A DNA stretch of 8,039 nucleotides from assembly GCA_009698975.1 (NCBI GenBank), contig WLPB01000038.1, positions 1 to 8,039 of the forward strand, in the 5' to 3' direction. Made by a program: the position numbers and the translations under genes. The notes below the pieces were generated by a model. The model saw only the letters and a program-made list of their open reading frames with translations. It was not told the DNA's origin and did no database searches. This stretch comes from Actinomycetota bacterium (GTDB lineage Bacteria > Actinomycetota > Actinomycetes > Nanopelagicales > Nanopelagicaceae). Shown here one piece after another: positions 1-7,436 of the stretch (positions are counted from its first letter, which is position 1; the number at the start of each line of letters is the position of its first letter).

Positions 1-1014
1 AGCGATGAAATCTCGCTTCGCCGGATTATCAATTTTCCTAAGCGAGGAATCGGTGACCGCGCAATCGAAGAGGTTGATGCATTCGCCAATGCTCAAGGGA
101 TCTCTTTTTGGAGCGCATTGCTGCGCGTCCGTGAAGCGACTGCGGTGCCTAATAAGGCCTCGCAATCCATCAGCGAGTTTACAAATATGCTCGTGGCACT
201 TGGAGTACTGGTTGAAATCAACACAAAGCCATCGGTGATTATTGAGGCAGCTCTTGAACAATCTGGACTAATGAAGGAGCTTGCCAATAGCACTGATCCG
301 CAAGATGAAGTACGGATTGAGAACTTACAAGAACTTGTCTCAGCCTCTATCGAATATGAAGAACGGTCACTTGATGAACTTGGCGAAGATGAAGAGATTT
401 CGCTTGGTGGTTTCCTAGAAAAGGTTGCTCTTGTCGCTGATGCAGATGAAATTCCAGATGGCGAAGATCATGGTGGGGTTGTCACTCTGATGACATTGCA
501 TACTGCTAAGGGCCTTGAATTTCCAACGGTATTTCTTACCGGAATGGAAGATGGAATTTTTCCACATGCAAGAACCTTTGATGACCCAAAAGAGATTGAA
601 GAAGAACGCCGCCTTGCTTATGTTGGATTAACGCGTGCTGAAAAGCGTCTCTACATATCACGTGCCGAATATCGACTTACATTTGGTTCGCCAAGATACA
701 ACCCAGCATCACGATTCCTTGATGAGATTCCAGCAGCACTTATTCAATGGCAGAACGAAGGTAAGCCGTCCTACACATCCGCTGGTGCAGCGCGAAAGAG
801 TCGTTTGCCATCGGGTCCGCCACCGCGCGCGACTGGCAAAGTTTCATCAGCAATGGTCTTGGAAGTTGGCCAACGTGTGTCACATGACACATTCGGATTG
901 GGCACTGTTGTAGCAACTACTGGAGTGGGCGATAAAGCTGAGGCGACCATCAACTTCGGAGGATATGGCGATAAACGTCTCTTGCTGCGCTATGCCCCCG
1001 TCACACCACTGTAA
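1..1014 (+). CDS. pcrA: ATP-dependent DNA helicase PcrA/UvrD, C-terminal part (5' end outside window)
   Basis: This is a superfamily 1A 3'-5' helicase that unwinds DNA in repair and replication-fork maintenance. The reading frame is open from base 1 and ends at TAA 1012-1014, so 337 C-terminal residues are present and the Walker A and B region lies upstream of the window. The fragment begins with the typical 2B-domain text SLRRIINFPKRGIGDRA (residues 5-21). Motif V is HTAKGLEF at about residues 167-174, followed by GMEDGIFPH. Motif VI is EEERRLAYVGLTRA at about 200-213 and carries the arginine that contacts ATP. After a short proline- and arginine-rich linker, residues 287-337 (VGQRVSHDTFGLGTVV to the end) match the C-terminal Tudor-like domain that in PcrA binds RNA polymerase. 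The gene looks intact in the visible part. A TTG at 118 could be mistaken for a start, but the family-matching sequence continues upstream of it. Confidence 0.95.
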   Translation, partial: SDEISLRRIINFPKRGIGDRAIEEVDAFANAQGISFWSALLRVREATAVPNKASQSISEFTNMLVALGVLVEINTKPSVIIEAALEQSGLMKELANSTDPQDEVRIENLQELVSASIEYEERSLDELGEDEEISLGGFLEKVALVADADEIPDGEDHGGVVTLMTLHTAKGLEFPTVFLTGMEDGIFPHARTFDDPKEIEEERRLAYVGLTRAEKRLYISRAEYRLTFGSPRYNPASRFLDEIPAALIQWQNEGKPSYTSAGAARKSRLPSGPPPRATGKVSSAMVLEVGQRVSHDTFGLGTVVATTGVGDKAEATINFGGYGDKRLLLRYAPVTPL

Positions 1015-1074
1015 TTTGCAGGGATAGTATTAGCCTCTCTTGTAACACCGTTTTAAGACCTGAAGGAGCCATCA
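1015..1074 (+). promoter_or_regulatory. pcrA-sucC intergenic spacer, possible weak promoter for the sucCD operon
   Basis: This 60-nt gap is the largest in the window and the only plausible place for a promoter of the sucC-led operon. TAGTAT at 1025-1030 fits the loose actinobacterial -10 pattern TANNNT but has no good -35 at 17 nt. TTGCAG (1016-1021) with TGTAAC (1041-1046) is another option with a 19-nt spacer. Neither is convincing. I see no hairpin followed by a T-run, so there is no visible intrinsic terminator for pcrA and read-through is possible. Confidence 0.25.
1062..1068 (+). promoter_or_regulatory. Shine-Dalgarno of sucC
   Basis: GAAGGAG lies 6 nt upstream of the GTG at 1075. This is the strongest ribosome binding site in the window, and it fixes the GTG start, which gives the family-typical N-terminus MDLYEYQA. 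Confidence 0.8.
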
Positions 1075-2241
1075 GTGGATCTCTACGAATACCAAGCCCG
1101 CGATCTCTTCGAAAAGCACGCTGTACCTGTCCTTAAGGGCGCAGTAGCTACTACCCCAGAACAGGCTCGCGATGCAGCGGCTGATATGGGCGGAAAGGTT
1201 GTCGTCAAAGCGCAGGTCAAGGTCGGTGGACGTGGCAAGGCTGGTGGCGTAAAGCTCGCAGTAGATGCTGCAGATACATTTGAGAAGGCTTCAACGATTC
1301 TTGGTATGGATATCAAGGGGCACACAGTTCATAAAGTAATGATCGCCCAAGCTGCACCTATCGTGGATGAGTACTACATCTCCATCTTGCTCGATCGTTC
1401 AAACCGCACATTCTTAGTAATGGCATCTGTCGCCGGCGGCATGGATATTGAAGAAGTAGCCCACACAGCTCCAGAGAAGTTAGCAAAAGTTCCAGTAAGT
1501 GCAGTTGATGGAATCGATATTGCGCTCGCTAAGAAGATTATTGCGCAAGCACAGTTCCCTGCAGATGTTGCAGATCAGGTCGCAGATGTTTTGGTCAAGC
1601 TATGGGAAACTTTCCAATCTGAAGATGCAACTCTTGTTGAGGTTAACCCGCTCGTGAAGACGGAAGATGGACGGGTAATTGCACTCGATGGAAAAGTTTC
1701 ACTTGATGAAAATGCAGAATTTCGCCAACCGCACCATGCAGCACTCGTTGATACAGATTCTGCGAATGCTCTGGAAGAAGCAGCAAAAGCTAAGGGTCTT
1801 AACTACGTCAAGCTAGATAACGGTCAAGTTGGAATCATCGGAAACGGTGCCGGCCTTGTGATGTCTACTCTTGATGTCGTTGCGTACGCCGGAGAAAAAT
1901 TCGGTGGGATGCGCCCAGCAAACTTCCTCGATATTGGCGGCGGTGCATCAGCTCAAGTAATGGCAGATGGCCTCTCAATTATTCTTGGCGATCCAGATGT
2001 AAAGAGCGTATTCGTCAATGTATTTGGTGGCATCACAGCATGTGACGCGGTTGCTAACGGCATAGTTCAGGCACTTGAACTCCTTGGCCCATTGGCAACG
2101 AAGCCGATTGTGGTTCGCCTCGATGGCAACAATGTTCTTGAAGGACGCGCAATTCTTAACGCTGCTAACCACCCATTGGTAGAGCAGGCAGAGACTATGG
2201 ATGGAGCAGCATCACGTGCTGCAGAATTGGCGGCAAAGTAA
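1075..2241 (+). CDS. sucC: Succinyl-CoA synthetase (ADP-forming), beta subunit
   Basis: The beta subunit of succinyl-CoA ligase works with SucD to convert succinyl-CoA, phosphate and ADP to succinate, CoA and ATP in the cytosolic TCA cycle. The product is 388 residues, the same length as the E. coli protein. The N-terminal ATP-grasp fold shows [14 protein letters not shown] (residues 45-58), which contacts the nucleotide. The metal-binding pair is E189/N191 in LVEVNPLV, followed by D205 in ALDGK. The C-terminal ligase domain has GNGAG (256-260), FLDIGGGAS (284-292) and [11 protein letters not shown] (314-324), the last forming part of the phosphate site near the subunit interface. The start is GTG, supported by GAAGGAG 6 nt upstream. 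The stop TAA overlaps the sucD ATG by one base (TAATG), so the two subunits are probably translationally coupled for 1:1 synthesis. ATP versus GTP preference cannot be read with confidence. Confidence 0.97.
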   Translation: MDLYEYQARDLFEKHAVPVLKGAVATTPEQARDAAADMGGKVVVKAQVKVGGRGKAGGVKLAVDAADTFEKASTILGMDIKGHTVHKVMIAQAAPIVDEYYISILLDRSNRTFLVMASVAGGMDIEEVAHTAPEKLAKVPVSAVDGIDIALAKKIIAQAQFPADVADQVADVLVKLWETFQSEDATLVEVNPLVKTEDGRVIALDGKVSLDENAEFRQPHHAALVDTDSANALEEAAKAKGLNYVKLDNGQVGIIGNGAGLVMSTLDVVAYAGEKFGGMRPANFLDIGGGASAQVMADGLSIILGDPDVKSVFVNVFGGITACDAVANGIVQALELLGPLATKPIVVRLDGNNVLEGRAILNAANHPLVEQAETMDGAASRAAELAAK

Positions 2242-3122
2242 TGTCAATCTTTATTAACTCTTCCAGCAAAGTCATTGTTCAGGGTATGACTGGATCCGAA
2301 GGAACTAAACACACCCGTCGCATGTTAGCTTCAGGTACACAGGTTGTCGGTGGAGTTACGCCAGGTAAAGGCGGTCAAGTTGTCGATATCGATGGCACTT
2401 CACTTCCAGTCTTTAACACAGTTACTGAAGCAATTGCAGCAACGGGCGCAAACGTCTCAGTTGTATTCGTTCCACCTAAGTTTGCAAAAGCTGCTGTAAT
2501 CGATGCGATTGATGCGGCTATGCCACTTGTTGTTGTAATTACCGAAGGCATCCCGGTGCATGACTCAGCTTTCTTCTACAGCTACTCACTGACAAAGGGC
2601 AAGACTCAGATTATTGGACCTAACTGCCCAGGACTTATCAGTCCGGAATCTTCAAACGTTGGAATCATTCCGGCAGACATTACGAAGAAGGGGCCAATTG
2701 GTCTCGTATCTAAGTCAGGAACACTTACTTACCAGATGATGTACGAGCTTCGCGATATTGGTTTCTCAACTGCAGTGGGAATTGGTGGCGATCCAGTAAT
2801 TGGTACGACTCATATTGATTGTCTGCGCGCATTCCAAGATGATCCAGAGACAGAAGCGATTGTGATGATTGGTGAGATCGGTGGAGATGCTGAAGAACGT
2901 GCCGCTGCATTTATCGCAGAATATGTCACCAAACCTGTAGTTGGATATGTTGCAGGATTTACTGCTCCAGAAGGAAAGACCATGGGACATGCAGGTGCAA
3001 TCGTCTCTGGTTCATCCGGTACTGCTCAAGCGAAGAAAGATGCGCTAGAGGCGGCGGGAGTAAAGGTTGGCCAAACTCCTAGCGAGACAGCGCGCCTGAT
3101 GCGCGAGATTCTCGGTCGTTAA
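2241..3122 (+). CDS. sucD: Succinyl-CoA synthetase (ADP-forming), alpha subunit
   Basis: The alpha subunit carries the CoA site and the phosphohistidine of succinyl-CoA ligase. The 293-residue length is normal. The Rossmann-type CoA-binding domain shows [13 protein letters not shown] (residues 13-25) and GGVTPGKGG (37-45). Next come VITEGIP (99-105), GPNCPGLI (126-133) and SKSGTLTYQ (157-165). GEIGG (211-215) supplies the glutamate that orients the histidine. GHAGAIVSG (249-257) contains the catalytic histidine, H250 here, matching His246 of E. coli by motif. Every expected catalytic element is present. The ATG shares its A with the sucC stop codon; the only upstream Shine-Dalgarno candidate is a weak GGCGG at 2229-2233, which fits coupling to sucC translation. 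The next gene starts only 6 nt after the stop. Confidence 0.97.
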   Translation: MSIFINSSSKVIVQGMTGSEGTKHTRRMLASGTQVVGGVTPGKGGQVVDIDGTSLPVFNTVTEAIAATGANVSVVFVPPKFAKAAVIDAIDAAMPLVVVITEGIPVHDSAFFYSYSLTKGKTQIIGPNCPGLISPESSNVGIIPADITKKGPIGLVSKSGTLTYQMMYELRDIGFSTAVGIGGDPVIGTTHIDCLRAFQDDPETEAIVMIGEIGGDAEERAAAFIAEYVTKPVVGYVAGFTAPEGKTMGHAGAIVSGSSGTAQAKKDALEAAGVKVGQTPSETARLMREILGR

Positions 3123-3128
3123 AGCCTT

Positions 3129-4202
3129 ATGCAGCGCGTCCTGACGGTCTCGTTGTCACATGCCATTCGTGGAGCAGCCTTTGTGCTGCTCCCGTTTGCA
3201 TTTGTGGCACTGATTGCATGGGCAACTGCTGGAAGCGCTACCGGCACTACTACTGATCCCATCCGCGGAGCCCTCTGGATCTGGTTAGGTGCCCATCACA
3301 TTCCTTTCTCGCTATCTCTTCCACCTACTGGCATTGCCGGCTATTTCTCTTATCTTCCATGGGGCGCGATGGTCTTGCCGCTCCTTGCAATTCGAAGCAC
3401 CTTTAAGCGCGCGCTCGATCGTCTTCAGGGAGATTTTCACAATATCAATGGAGTAAGAGTTACATATTCAATCTTTTATACGCTTATTGTGACTGGCCTC
3501 GCTTATCTCAGTGGCTCTCCTACAGTTACACCGCAATGGTATTTAGCGCCAATTTTTGCTTTCTCAATTTCAATCATTGCGACAATGAGTTGTGGAGATA
3601 AGTTACGTATTGCAAAACCCGTTGCTATTGCTCTTCGACTTGTTGCAATAATTTTAGGAACTTCTCTAGTAGCAATTGGTGTATTAATTGTTATCAAATT
3701 CTCAACCGTTAAGTTATTAGTTGAAGGATTACAGCCAGGATTCTTCGGGGGAGTACTTCTTCTTATTTTGAGTGTTCTCTATCTTCCCAATGCCGCAGTT
3801 GCATTTGCTTCCTACATTGCAGGCTCTGGTTTTGCTGTTGGTTCAGGCACACTAGTTTCTCCATGGTGGCATCACATCGATCAACTGCCAGTCTTCCCAC
3901 TGCTAGGTGTTATTCCAATTGACCGACATCCAATGTGGATTGTTGGTGGCCTCTTCTTTGTAGGTCTTGGCGTTCTTTTAGCATATTGGACTTTGCAATC
4001 TGGAATCGAGTTGTTACTTCAGAGCGCGCTCTTCTTATCAGTCATGATTTTCTTACTCGCATATCTCTCTAGTGGCTCGCTCATGACTGATGAGATGGGT
4101 GCAATGGGTGTTTCCGTGTGGAAGTTTGGTTTGACCGCCCTCCTTGAATTCGCCTTAGGTGCGGCGCTAACAACGCTGGTAATTACTAAGAGAGCCCGAT
4201 GA
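3129..4202 (+). CDS. DUF6350-type polytopic membrane protein of unknown function
   Basis: This 357-residue, very hydrophobic protein has about eight or nine predicted membrane segments, roughly at residues 14-34, 72-89, 112-130, 137-153, 166-189, 203-231, 270-287, 295-316 and 330-352. No catalytic motif is visible. The assignment to DUF6350 rests on the combined position between sucD and purN, where many Actinobacteria carry this family, and on two family-like patterns: the early DPIRGALWIWLGAHHIPFSL (43-62), and PNAAVAFASYIAGSGFAVGSG (220-240) followed by a short polar loop with VSP. The ATG is 6 nt after the sucD stop with no clear Shine-Dalgarno, so translation probably depends on ribosomes ending sucD. 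Its own stop overlaps the purN start (ATGA). The middle third is clearly richer in A+T than either end. A transport or envelope role is possible but nothing here establishes it. Confidence 0.8.
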   Translation: MQRVLTVSLSHAIRGAAFVLLPFAFVALIAWATAGSATGTTTDPIRGALWIWLGAHHIPFSLSLPPTGIAGYFSYLPWGAMVLPLLAIRSTFKRALDRLQGDFHNINGVRVTYSIFYTLIVTGLAYLSGSPTVTPQWYLAPIFAFSISIIATMSCGDKLRIAKPVAIALRLVAIILGTSLVAIGVLIVIKFSTVKLLVEGLQPGFFGGVLLLILSVLYLPNAAVAFASYIAGSGFAVGSGTLVSPWWHHIDQLPVFPLLGVIPIDRHPMWIVGGLFFVGLGVLLAYWTLQSGIELLLQSALFLSVMIFLLAYLSSGSLMTDEMGAMGVSVWKFGLTALLEFALGAALTTLVITKRAR

Positions 4203-4759
4203 AGCGAATCCTCATCCTTGCTTCTGGCGCTGGTTCTCTCGCCGAAGCGATTTTCAATGAGGATTTTTCCACTAGCTCTGCAGAAATCATTGCAGTTATA
4301 TGCGATAAAGCATCAGCTCCAGTTCTTGATAAAGCTACGGCACATGGCATTGAGAGCTATCTAATTCCAATGCTCGCCGATCGAGGGCTATGGAACCAAG
4401 AGCTTCTGAAATTAATCTCCGCTCTTCGTCCAGACCTAGTTGTGAGCGCGGGATTTATGCGGATCTTGCCGGAAGAGATAACTACTCGCTTTAAGATCAT
4501 CAACAGCCACCCTTCATTGCTACCTCTCTATCCAGGAGCACATGCGGTCCGCGATGCTCTGGCTGATGGCGCAACCGTGACGGGCACAACAATGCACTGG
4601 GTTGATGCAGGAATTGATACCGGCGAGGTTATTTCACAGGAGAAAGTTGAAATTCTCGAAGGCGATACTGAAGAGTCGCTCCATGAGCGCATTAAGATTG
4701 TCGAACGCGGTCTCATTGTGGCGACCATCCATCGATTACTACCAATGTTGGAGTCCTGA
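4199..4759 (+). CDS. purN: Phosphoribosylglycinamide formyltransferase (GAR transformylase 1)
   Basis: PurN transfers the formyl group of 10-formyl-tetrahydrofolate to GAR, giving FGAR, the third step of de novo purine synthesis. The product is 186 residues, slightly short of the usual 190-210 but with all core elements. The phosphate-binding loop [12 protein letters not shown] is at residues 7-18; the change from the enterobacterial GNGSN to GAGSL occurs in other Actinobacteria as I recall. [10 protein letters not shown] (85-94) precedes the catalytic [16 protein letters not shown] (101-116), with N102 and H104 as the active-site pair. The catalytic aspartate is D140 in GIDTGEVI. The ATG overlaps the stop of the upstream membrane-protein gene by 4 nt (ATGA), and purH begins 2 nt after the TGA, so all three are almost certainly co-transcribed. 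The protein should be cytosolic and draws its cofactor from FolD, encoded two genes downstream. Confidence 0.95.
   Translation: MKRILILASGAGSLAEAIFNEDFSTSSAEIIAVICDKASAPVLDKATAHGIESYLIPMLADRGLWNQELLKLISALRPDLVVSAGFMRILPEEITTRFKIINSHPSLLPLYPGAHAVRDALADGATVTGTTMHWVDAGIDTGEVISQEKVEILEGDTEESLHERIKIVERGLIVATIHRLLPMLES
4750..4753 (+). promoter_or_regulatory. Shine-Dalgarno of purH, inside the end of purN
   Basis: GGAG sits 8 nt before the purH ATG and overlaps the last purN codons. It supports the ATG at 4762 and re-initiation by ribosomes finishing purN. Confidence 0.6.
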
Positions 4760-4761
4760 GA

Positions 4762-6309
4762 ATGTCTGAACGTAAACCCATCCGCCGCGCACTCGTAAGC
4801 GTTTACGATAAAGATCGCCTACTTGAACTTGGCCAGGCACTAGCTGACGCCAAGGTTGAAATTCTCTCGACTGGATCAACTGCAAAAACTTTAGCGCAAG
4901 CTGGAATTGCAGTCACCGAAGTCAGTAACTACACAGGTTTTCCAGAAATCATGGGTGGCCGCGTTAAAACTTTACATCCCCGCATTCATTCAGGAATTTT
5001 GGCCGACCAAAACAACCCGGAACATCTCGCTGCAATTAAAGACCTTGATATCGCCCCATTTGATTTGGTGGTAATCAACTTGTATCCGTTCCTTAAAACA
5101 ATTATCTCGGGAGCTAGCTTCGCTGATTCAATCGAACAGATTGATATCGGCGGCCCATCAATGCTGCGCGGAGCAGCAAAAAACCATGGCTCTGTAGCTG
5201 TTCTCTGCCATGAGCACCAATATGAGGCGGCGATAGCGGCGATTAAGGCTGGCGGCTTTACAGCCGAGGAGCGAAAAGAATTGGCGCTGGAAGTTTTCCG
5301 CACCACTGCTGAATATGATTTAACAATTGCTAGTTGGCTTGGTCGCGAAACATATCCGCAGGCCACTCTTCCCGATTGGTTTGGATTGATTTGGAAAGAG
5401 AAGAACGGTCTTCGTTACGGTGAGAATCCTCACCAAAGCGCTGCTATTTATCGCGGCGGTCCAGCAGGAATAGTTGATGCGGTGCAATCACACGGCAAAG
5501 AGATGTCATTTAACAATTACACCGATGCAGATGCTGCTTGGCGCGCTGCACTTGATCACTCGCAGCCATGCGTCGCAATCATTAAGCATGCCAATCCTTG
5601 CGGAGTCGCAATCGGTGTGGATATTGCGGAAGCTTATAAGAAGGCACACCTCTGTGATCCAGTTTCTGCATTCGGCGGAGTGGTCGCAGCAAATCGCACA
5701 GTCACCGTTGCCATGGCAGAGCCGCTATCTCAAATTTTCACAGAAGTCATCATCGCTCCTGATTACGAAGCAGCAGCGCTTGAGATATTGATGAAGAAGC
5801 CATCAATCCGAATTCTTACCGCACCGCATATGTATATTGCACCTCTTGAAATTCGTCCCGTCTCAGGCGGGGTTCTTGTGCAAGAGACAGATTTAGTAAA
5901 AGTAGATGGAGACTTCGCAGAACAGTGGAAGCAGGTAACTGGCGATCCAGTATCGGCAGATGTTCTTGCCGATCTTCAATTTGCATGGCGCGCTGTTCGA
6001 GCAGTGAAGAGCAATGCAATATTGCTAGCCCACGATGGTGCTGCCGTAGGAATAGGCATGGGGCAAGTGAATCGTGTTGATTCGGCAAAGCTGGCAGTCA
6101 GTCGCGCAGGGGATCGAGTAAAGGGCAGCGTTGCTGCATCCGATGCATTCTTTCCATTTGCCGATGGCCTCGAGATTCTGGCCAATGCGGGAGTCGCGGC
6201 AATTGTTCAGCCAGGTGGCTCAGTGCGTGATGAAGAGATAATTGCTGCCGCTCAAAAGTGTGGAGTTGCAATGTTCTTTACCGGTACCCGACACTTCTCT
6301 CACGCATAA
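4762..6309 (+). CDS. purH: Bifunctional AICAR formyltransferase / IMP cyclohydrolase
   Basis: PurH catalyses the last two steps to IMP: formylation of AICAR with 10-formyl-THF, then ring closure. The 515 residues match the usual bifunctional length of about 520. The N-terminal cyclohydrolase domain (about 1-200) shows VSVYDK (12-17), STGST (36-40), [16 protein letters not shown] (65-80) and [17 protein letters not shown] (126-142). The C-terminal formyltransferase domain shows LRYGENPHQ (217-225), the catalytic KHANPCG (275-281; K275 and H276), [10 protein letters not shown] (302-311), [11 protein letters not shown] (459-469) and QPGGSVRD (483-490). Both activities should be present. The ATG is 2 nt after the purN stop, and GGAG at 4750-4753 lies inside the end of purN, 8 nt upstream. 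A long antisense open frame within the gene (4986-5366) looks like a coding shadow. Confidence 0.97.
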   Translation: MSERKPIRRALVSVYDKDRLLELGQALADAKVEILSTGSTAKTLAQAGIAVTEVSNYTGFPEIMGGRVKTLHPRIHSGILADQNNPEHLAAIKDLDIAPFDLVVINLYPFLKTIISGASFADSIEQIDIGGPSMLRGAAKNHGSVAVLCHEHQYEAAIAAIKAGGFTAEERKELALEVFRTTAEYDLTIASWLGRETYPQATLPDWFGLIWKEKNGLRYGENPHQSAAIYRGGPAGIVDAVQSHGKEMSFNNYTDADAAWRAALDHSQPCVAIIKHANPCGVAIGVDIAEAYKKAHLCDPVSAFGGVVAANRTVTVAMAEPLSQIFTEVIIAPDYEAAALEILMKKPSIRILTAPHMYIAPLEIRPVSGGVLVQETDLVKVDGDFAEQWKQVTGDPVSADVLADLQFAWRAVRAVKSNAILLAHDGAAVGIGMGQVNRVDSAKLAVSRAGDRVKGSVAASDAFFPFADGLEILANAGVAAIVQPGGSVRDEEIIAAAQKCGVAMFFTGTRHFSHA

Positions 6310-6324
6310 CGATAGGTTGACTTT

Positions 6325-7167
6325 ATGAGCGCTCAGATTCTCGATGGCAAGGCACTCGCCACCTCTATTAAGAAAGACTTAGCAGCACGAACAAGCGCTC
6401 TGAAAGCTAAAGGAATTACACCAGGTCTCGGAACAATTCTCGTGGGAGACGATCCTGGCTCTCATTCATATGTGAGCGGAAAACACCGCGATTGCCAAGA
6501 GGTAGGAATTAACTCAATCCGAGTTGACCTTCCTGCGACTGCAAGCCAGGCTGACGTGCTTGCCGCAATCAACGATCTCAATGCTGCACAAGAGTGCACT
6601 GGATATATTGTTCAGCTACCACTTCCACATGGAATCAATACCCAAGCAATTCTGGAAGCAATTGATCCAGCAAAAGATGCAGATGGGTTGCATCCTCTCA
6701 ACCTTGGTCGTCTCGTAGCTGGATACAGCGCACCGCTGCCATGTACTCCTCGTGGAATCGTCGAACTTCTCAACCATTACAAGGTGCCACTCAATGGCGC
6801 TGAAGTTGTAGTTATCGGTCGCGGTCTAACAGTTGGTCGCCCACTGGGATTACTTCTTACTCGCAAGCAAGAAAATGCCACTGTCACCTTGACACATACC
6901 GGCACAAAAGATTTAGCAGCACATACTCGCCGGGCAGATATTGTTGTTGCCGCAATCGGCAAGGCGCACTTCCTCACACCCGAGATGATTAAGCCAGGTG
7001 CTGCAGTTCTGGACGTTGGTATTTCAAGAACAGATGCCGGACTGGTGGGCGATATTCATCCTGGAGTAATGGAGATTGCATCGTATGTAGCTCCAATGCC
7101 TGGAGGAGTAGGACCAATGACACGGGCGATGCTTCTGACTAACGTGGTGGATGCATGCCAGCAATAA
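6325..7167 (+). CDS. folD: Bifunctional methylenetetrahydrofolate dehydrogenase / methenyltetrahydrofolate cyclohydrolase
   Basis: FolD oxidises 5,10-methylene-THF with NADP+ and hydrolyses the product to 10-formyl-THF, the formyl donor for PurN, PurH and initiator-tRNA formylation. The 280 residues match the family. The N-terminal catalytic domain has [19 protein letters not shown] (39-57), with the conserved Y49 and the cyclohydrolase lysine K53. It continues with [10 protein letters not shown] (94-103) and [11 protein letters not shown] (118-128), then PCTPRG (139-144). The Rossmann nucleotide-binding domain contains [15 protein letters not shown] (161-175), AVLDVGI (227-233) and the C-terminal signature [17 protein letters not shown] (257-273). 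The start lies 15 nt after purH, with a modest AGG at 6314-6316 as ribosome site. Its last 13 nt overlap the next gene. Location directly behind two formyl-THF users suggests matched expression. Confidence 0.97.
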   Translation: MSAQILDGKALATSIKKDLAARTSALKAKGITPGLGTILVGDDPGSHSYVSGKHRDCQEVGINSIRVDLPATASQADVLAAINDLNAAQECTGYIVQLPLPHGINTQAILEAIDPAKDADGLHPLNLGRLVAGYSAPLPCTPRGIVELLNHYKVPLNGAEVVVIGRGLTVGRPLGLLLTRKQENATVTLTHTGTKDLAAHTRRADIVVAAIGKAHFLTPEMIKPGAAVLDVGISRTDAGLVGDIHPGVMEIASYVAPMPGGVGPMTRAMLLTNVVDACQQ

Positions 7168-7397
7168 CGGCTTTCTCACTCCGCATCGCATATGCAGCGA
7201 TTGCACTCGGCGTTGTGATTGGAGCTCTTGCCTTTGTCCGATCTGGCGCTCTCATGATTGCTGCTGGAACTGCCCTCATTGCCCTAGCTCGCCGCAGCCA
7301 AATATCTCGCCAGCGCAGGATTATTGAGTGCTATTTCCCGCTCGCTATCGCAATAACCCTCTTTACGCTGGCTCTAGCCCTACCTAAAGGGTTGTAG
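7155..7397 (+). CDS. Small DUF3017-type membrane protein of unknown function
   Basis: This is an 80-residue protein with three likely membrane helices (about residues 10-28, 31-46 and 58-76) and a basic loop, [11 protein letters not shown] (45-55), between the second and third. Positive charge in that loop suggests it is cytoplasmic. It has no recognisable catalytic motif. The DUF3017 label is based mainly on size, topology and its position between folD and mdh, where Actinobacteria commonly encode this family; the sequence match itself is weak by eye. The ATG lies inside folD, giving a 13-nt overlap in a different frame, with GGTGG (7146-7150) as a rather close ribosome site. The gene is therefore probably coupled to folD. 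A real gene is supported by the coherent topology, the tight packing, and the absence of a competing frame between folD and mdh. Confidence 0.7.
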   Translation: MPAITAFSLRIAYAAIALGVVIGALAFVRSGALMIAAGTALIALARRSQISRQRRIIECYFPLAIAITLFTLALALPKGL

Positions 7398-7420
7398 AGT
7401 TATCTCGACGTCAAGATACT
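7395..7420 (+). promoter_or_regulatory. Candidate mdh promoter elements
   Basis: Two readings are possible. TAGAGT (7395-7400) fits the actinobacterial -10 pattern TANNNT and would start transcription near 7407, giving a leader of about 30 nt that includes the ribosome site. Alternatively TTGTAG (7392-7397) and GATACT (7415-7420) are spaced by 17 nt, but the start would then fall on the ribosome binding site, which is less likely. Either way the 18-bp inverted repeat would overlap the core promoter or start site. These are assignments by eye only. Confidence 0.3.
7401..7418 (+). promoter_or_regulatory. 18-bp near-perfect inverted repeat, candidate operator for mdh
   Basis: TATCTCGACGTCAAGATA consists of two 9-bp half-sites with no spacer: TATCTCGAC, and GTCAAGATA whose reverse complement is TATCTTGAC. 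Eight of nine positions pair; the one mismatch is C against A at the sixth position. Symmetry stops at the next base on each side. The element lies in the 39-nt gap before mdh, 8 nt upstream of the ribosome binding site. Size and symmetry fit a dimeric helix-turn-helix regulator. The absence of a loop and T-run argues against a terminator. The cognate regulator is not in the window. Confidence 0.6.
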
Positions 7421-7426
7421 CACGAT

Positions 7427-7430
7427 AGGA
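7427..7430 (+). promoter_or_regulatory. Shine-Dalgarno of mdh
   Basis: AGGA lies 6 nt upstream of the ATG at 7437, and it supports that start, which gives an N-terminus placing the GxGxxG nucleotide loop at residue 9, as expected for the family. Confidence 0.65.
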
Positions 7431-7436
7431 CGCATT

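Noticed and set aside
118..1014. A complete short gene starting at TTG 118
   Set aside because: The same frame is open back to base 1 and encodes typical PcrA sequence there, so this is the inside of a larger gene cut by the window edge.
1561..1590. Repeated GCAGATGTT/GCAGATC units in sucC, possible tandem repeat
   Set aside because: They encode the local helix [10 protein letters not shown] with reused Ala-Asp-Val codons, cover only about 30 nt, and lie in a normal part of the protein.
4990..5001. PurH motif HPRIHSGIL with Ser where many bacterial enzymes have Gly, suspected loss of function
   Set aside because: This position is variable in the family (the human enzyme has Ala, as I recall), and all other motifs of both domains are intact.
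4986..5366. 126-codon antisense open frame within purH
   Set aside because: It lies wholly opposite a strongly conserved gene, shows no recognisable domain, and is best explained by codon bias of the coding strand.
7401..7418. The mdh-upstream inverted repeat as an intrinsic terminator of the upstream operon
   Set aside because: There is no loop between the half-sites, the stem is only moderately G+C-rich, and no T-run follows, so an operator is the better reading.
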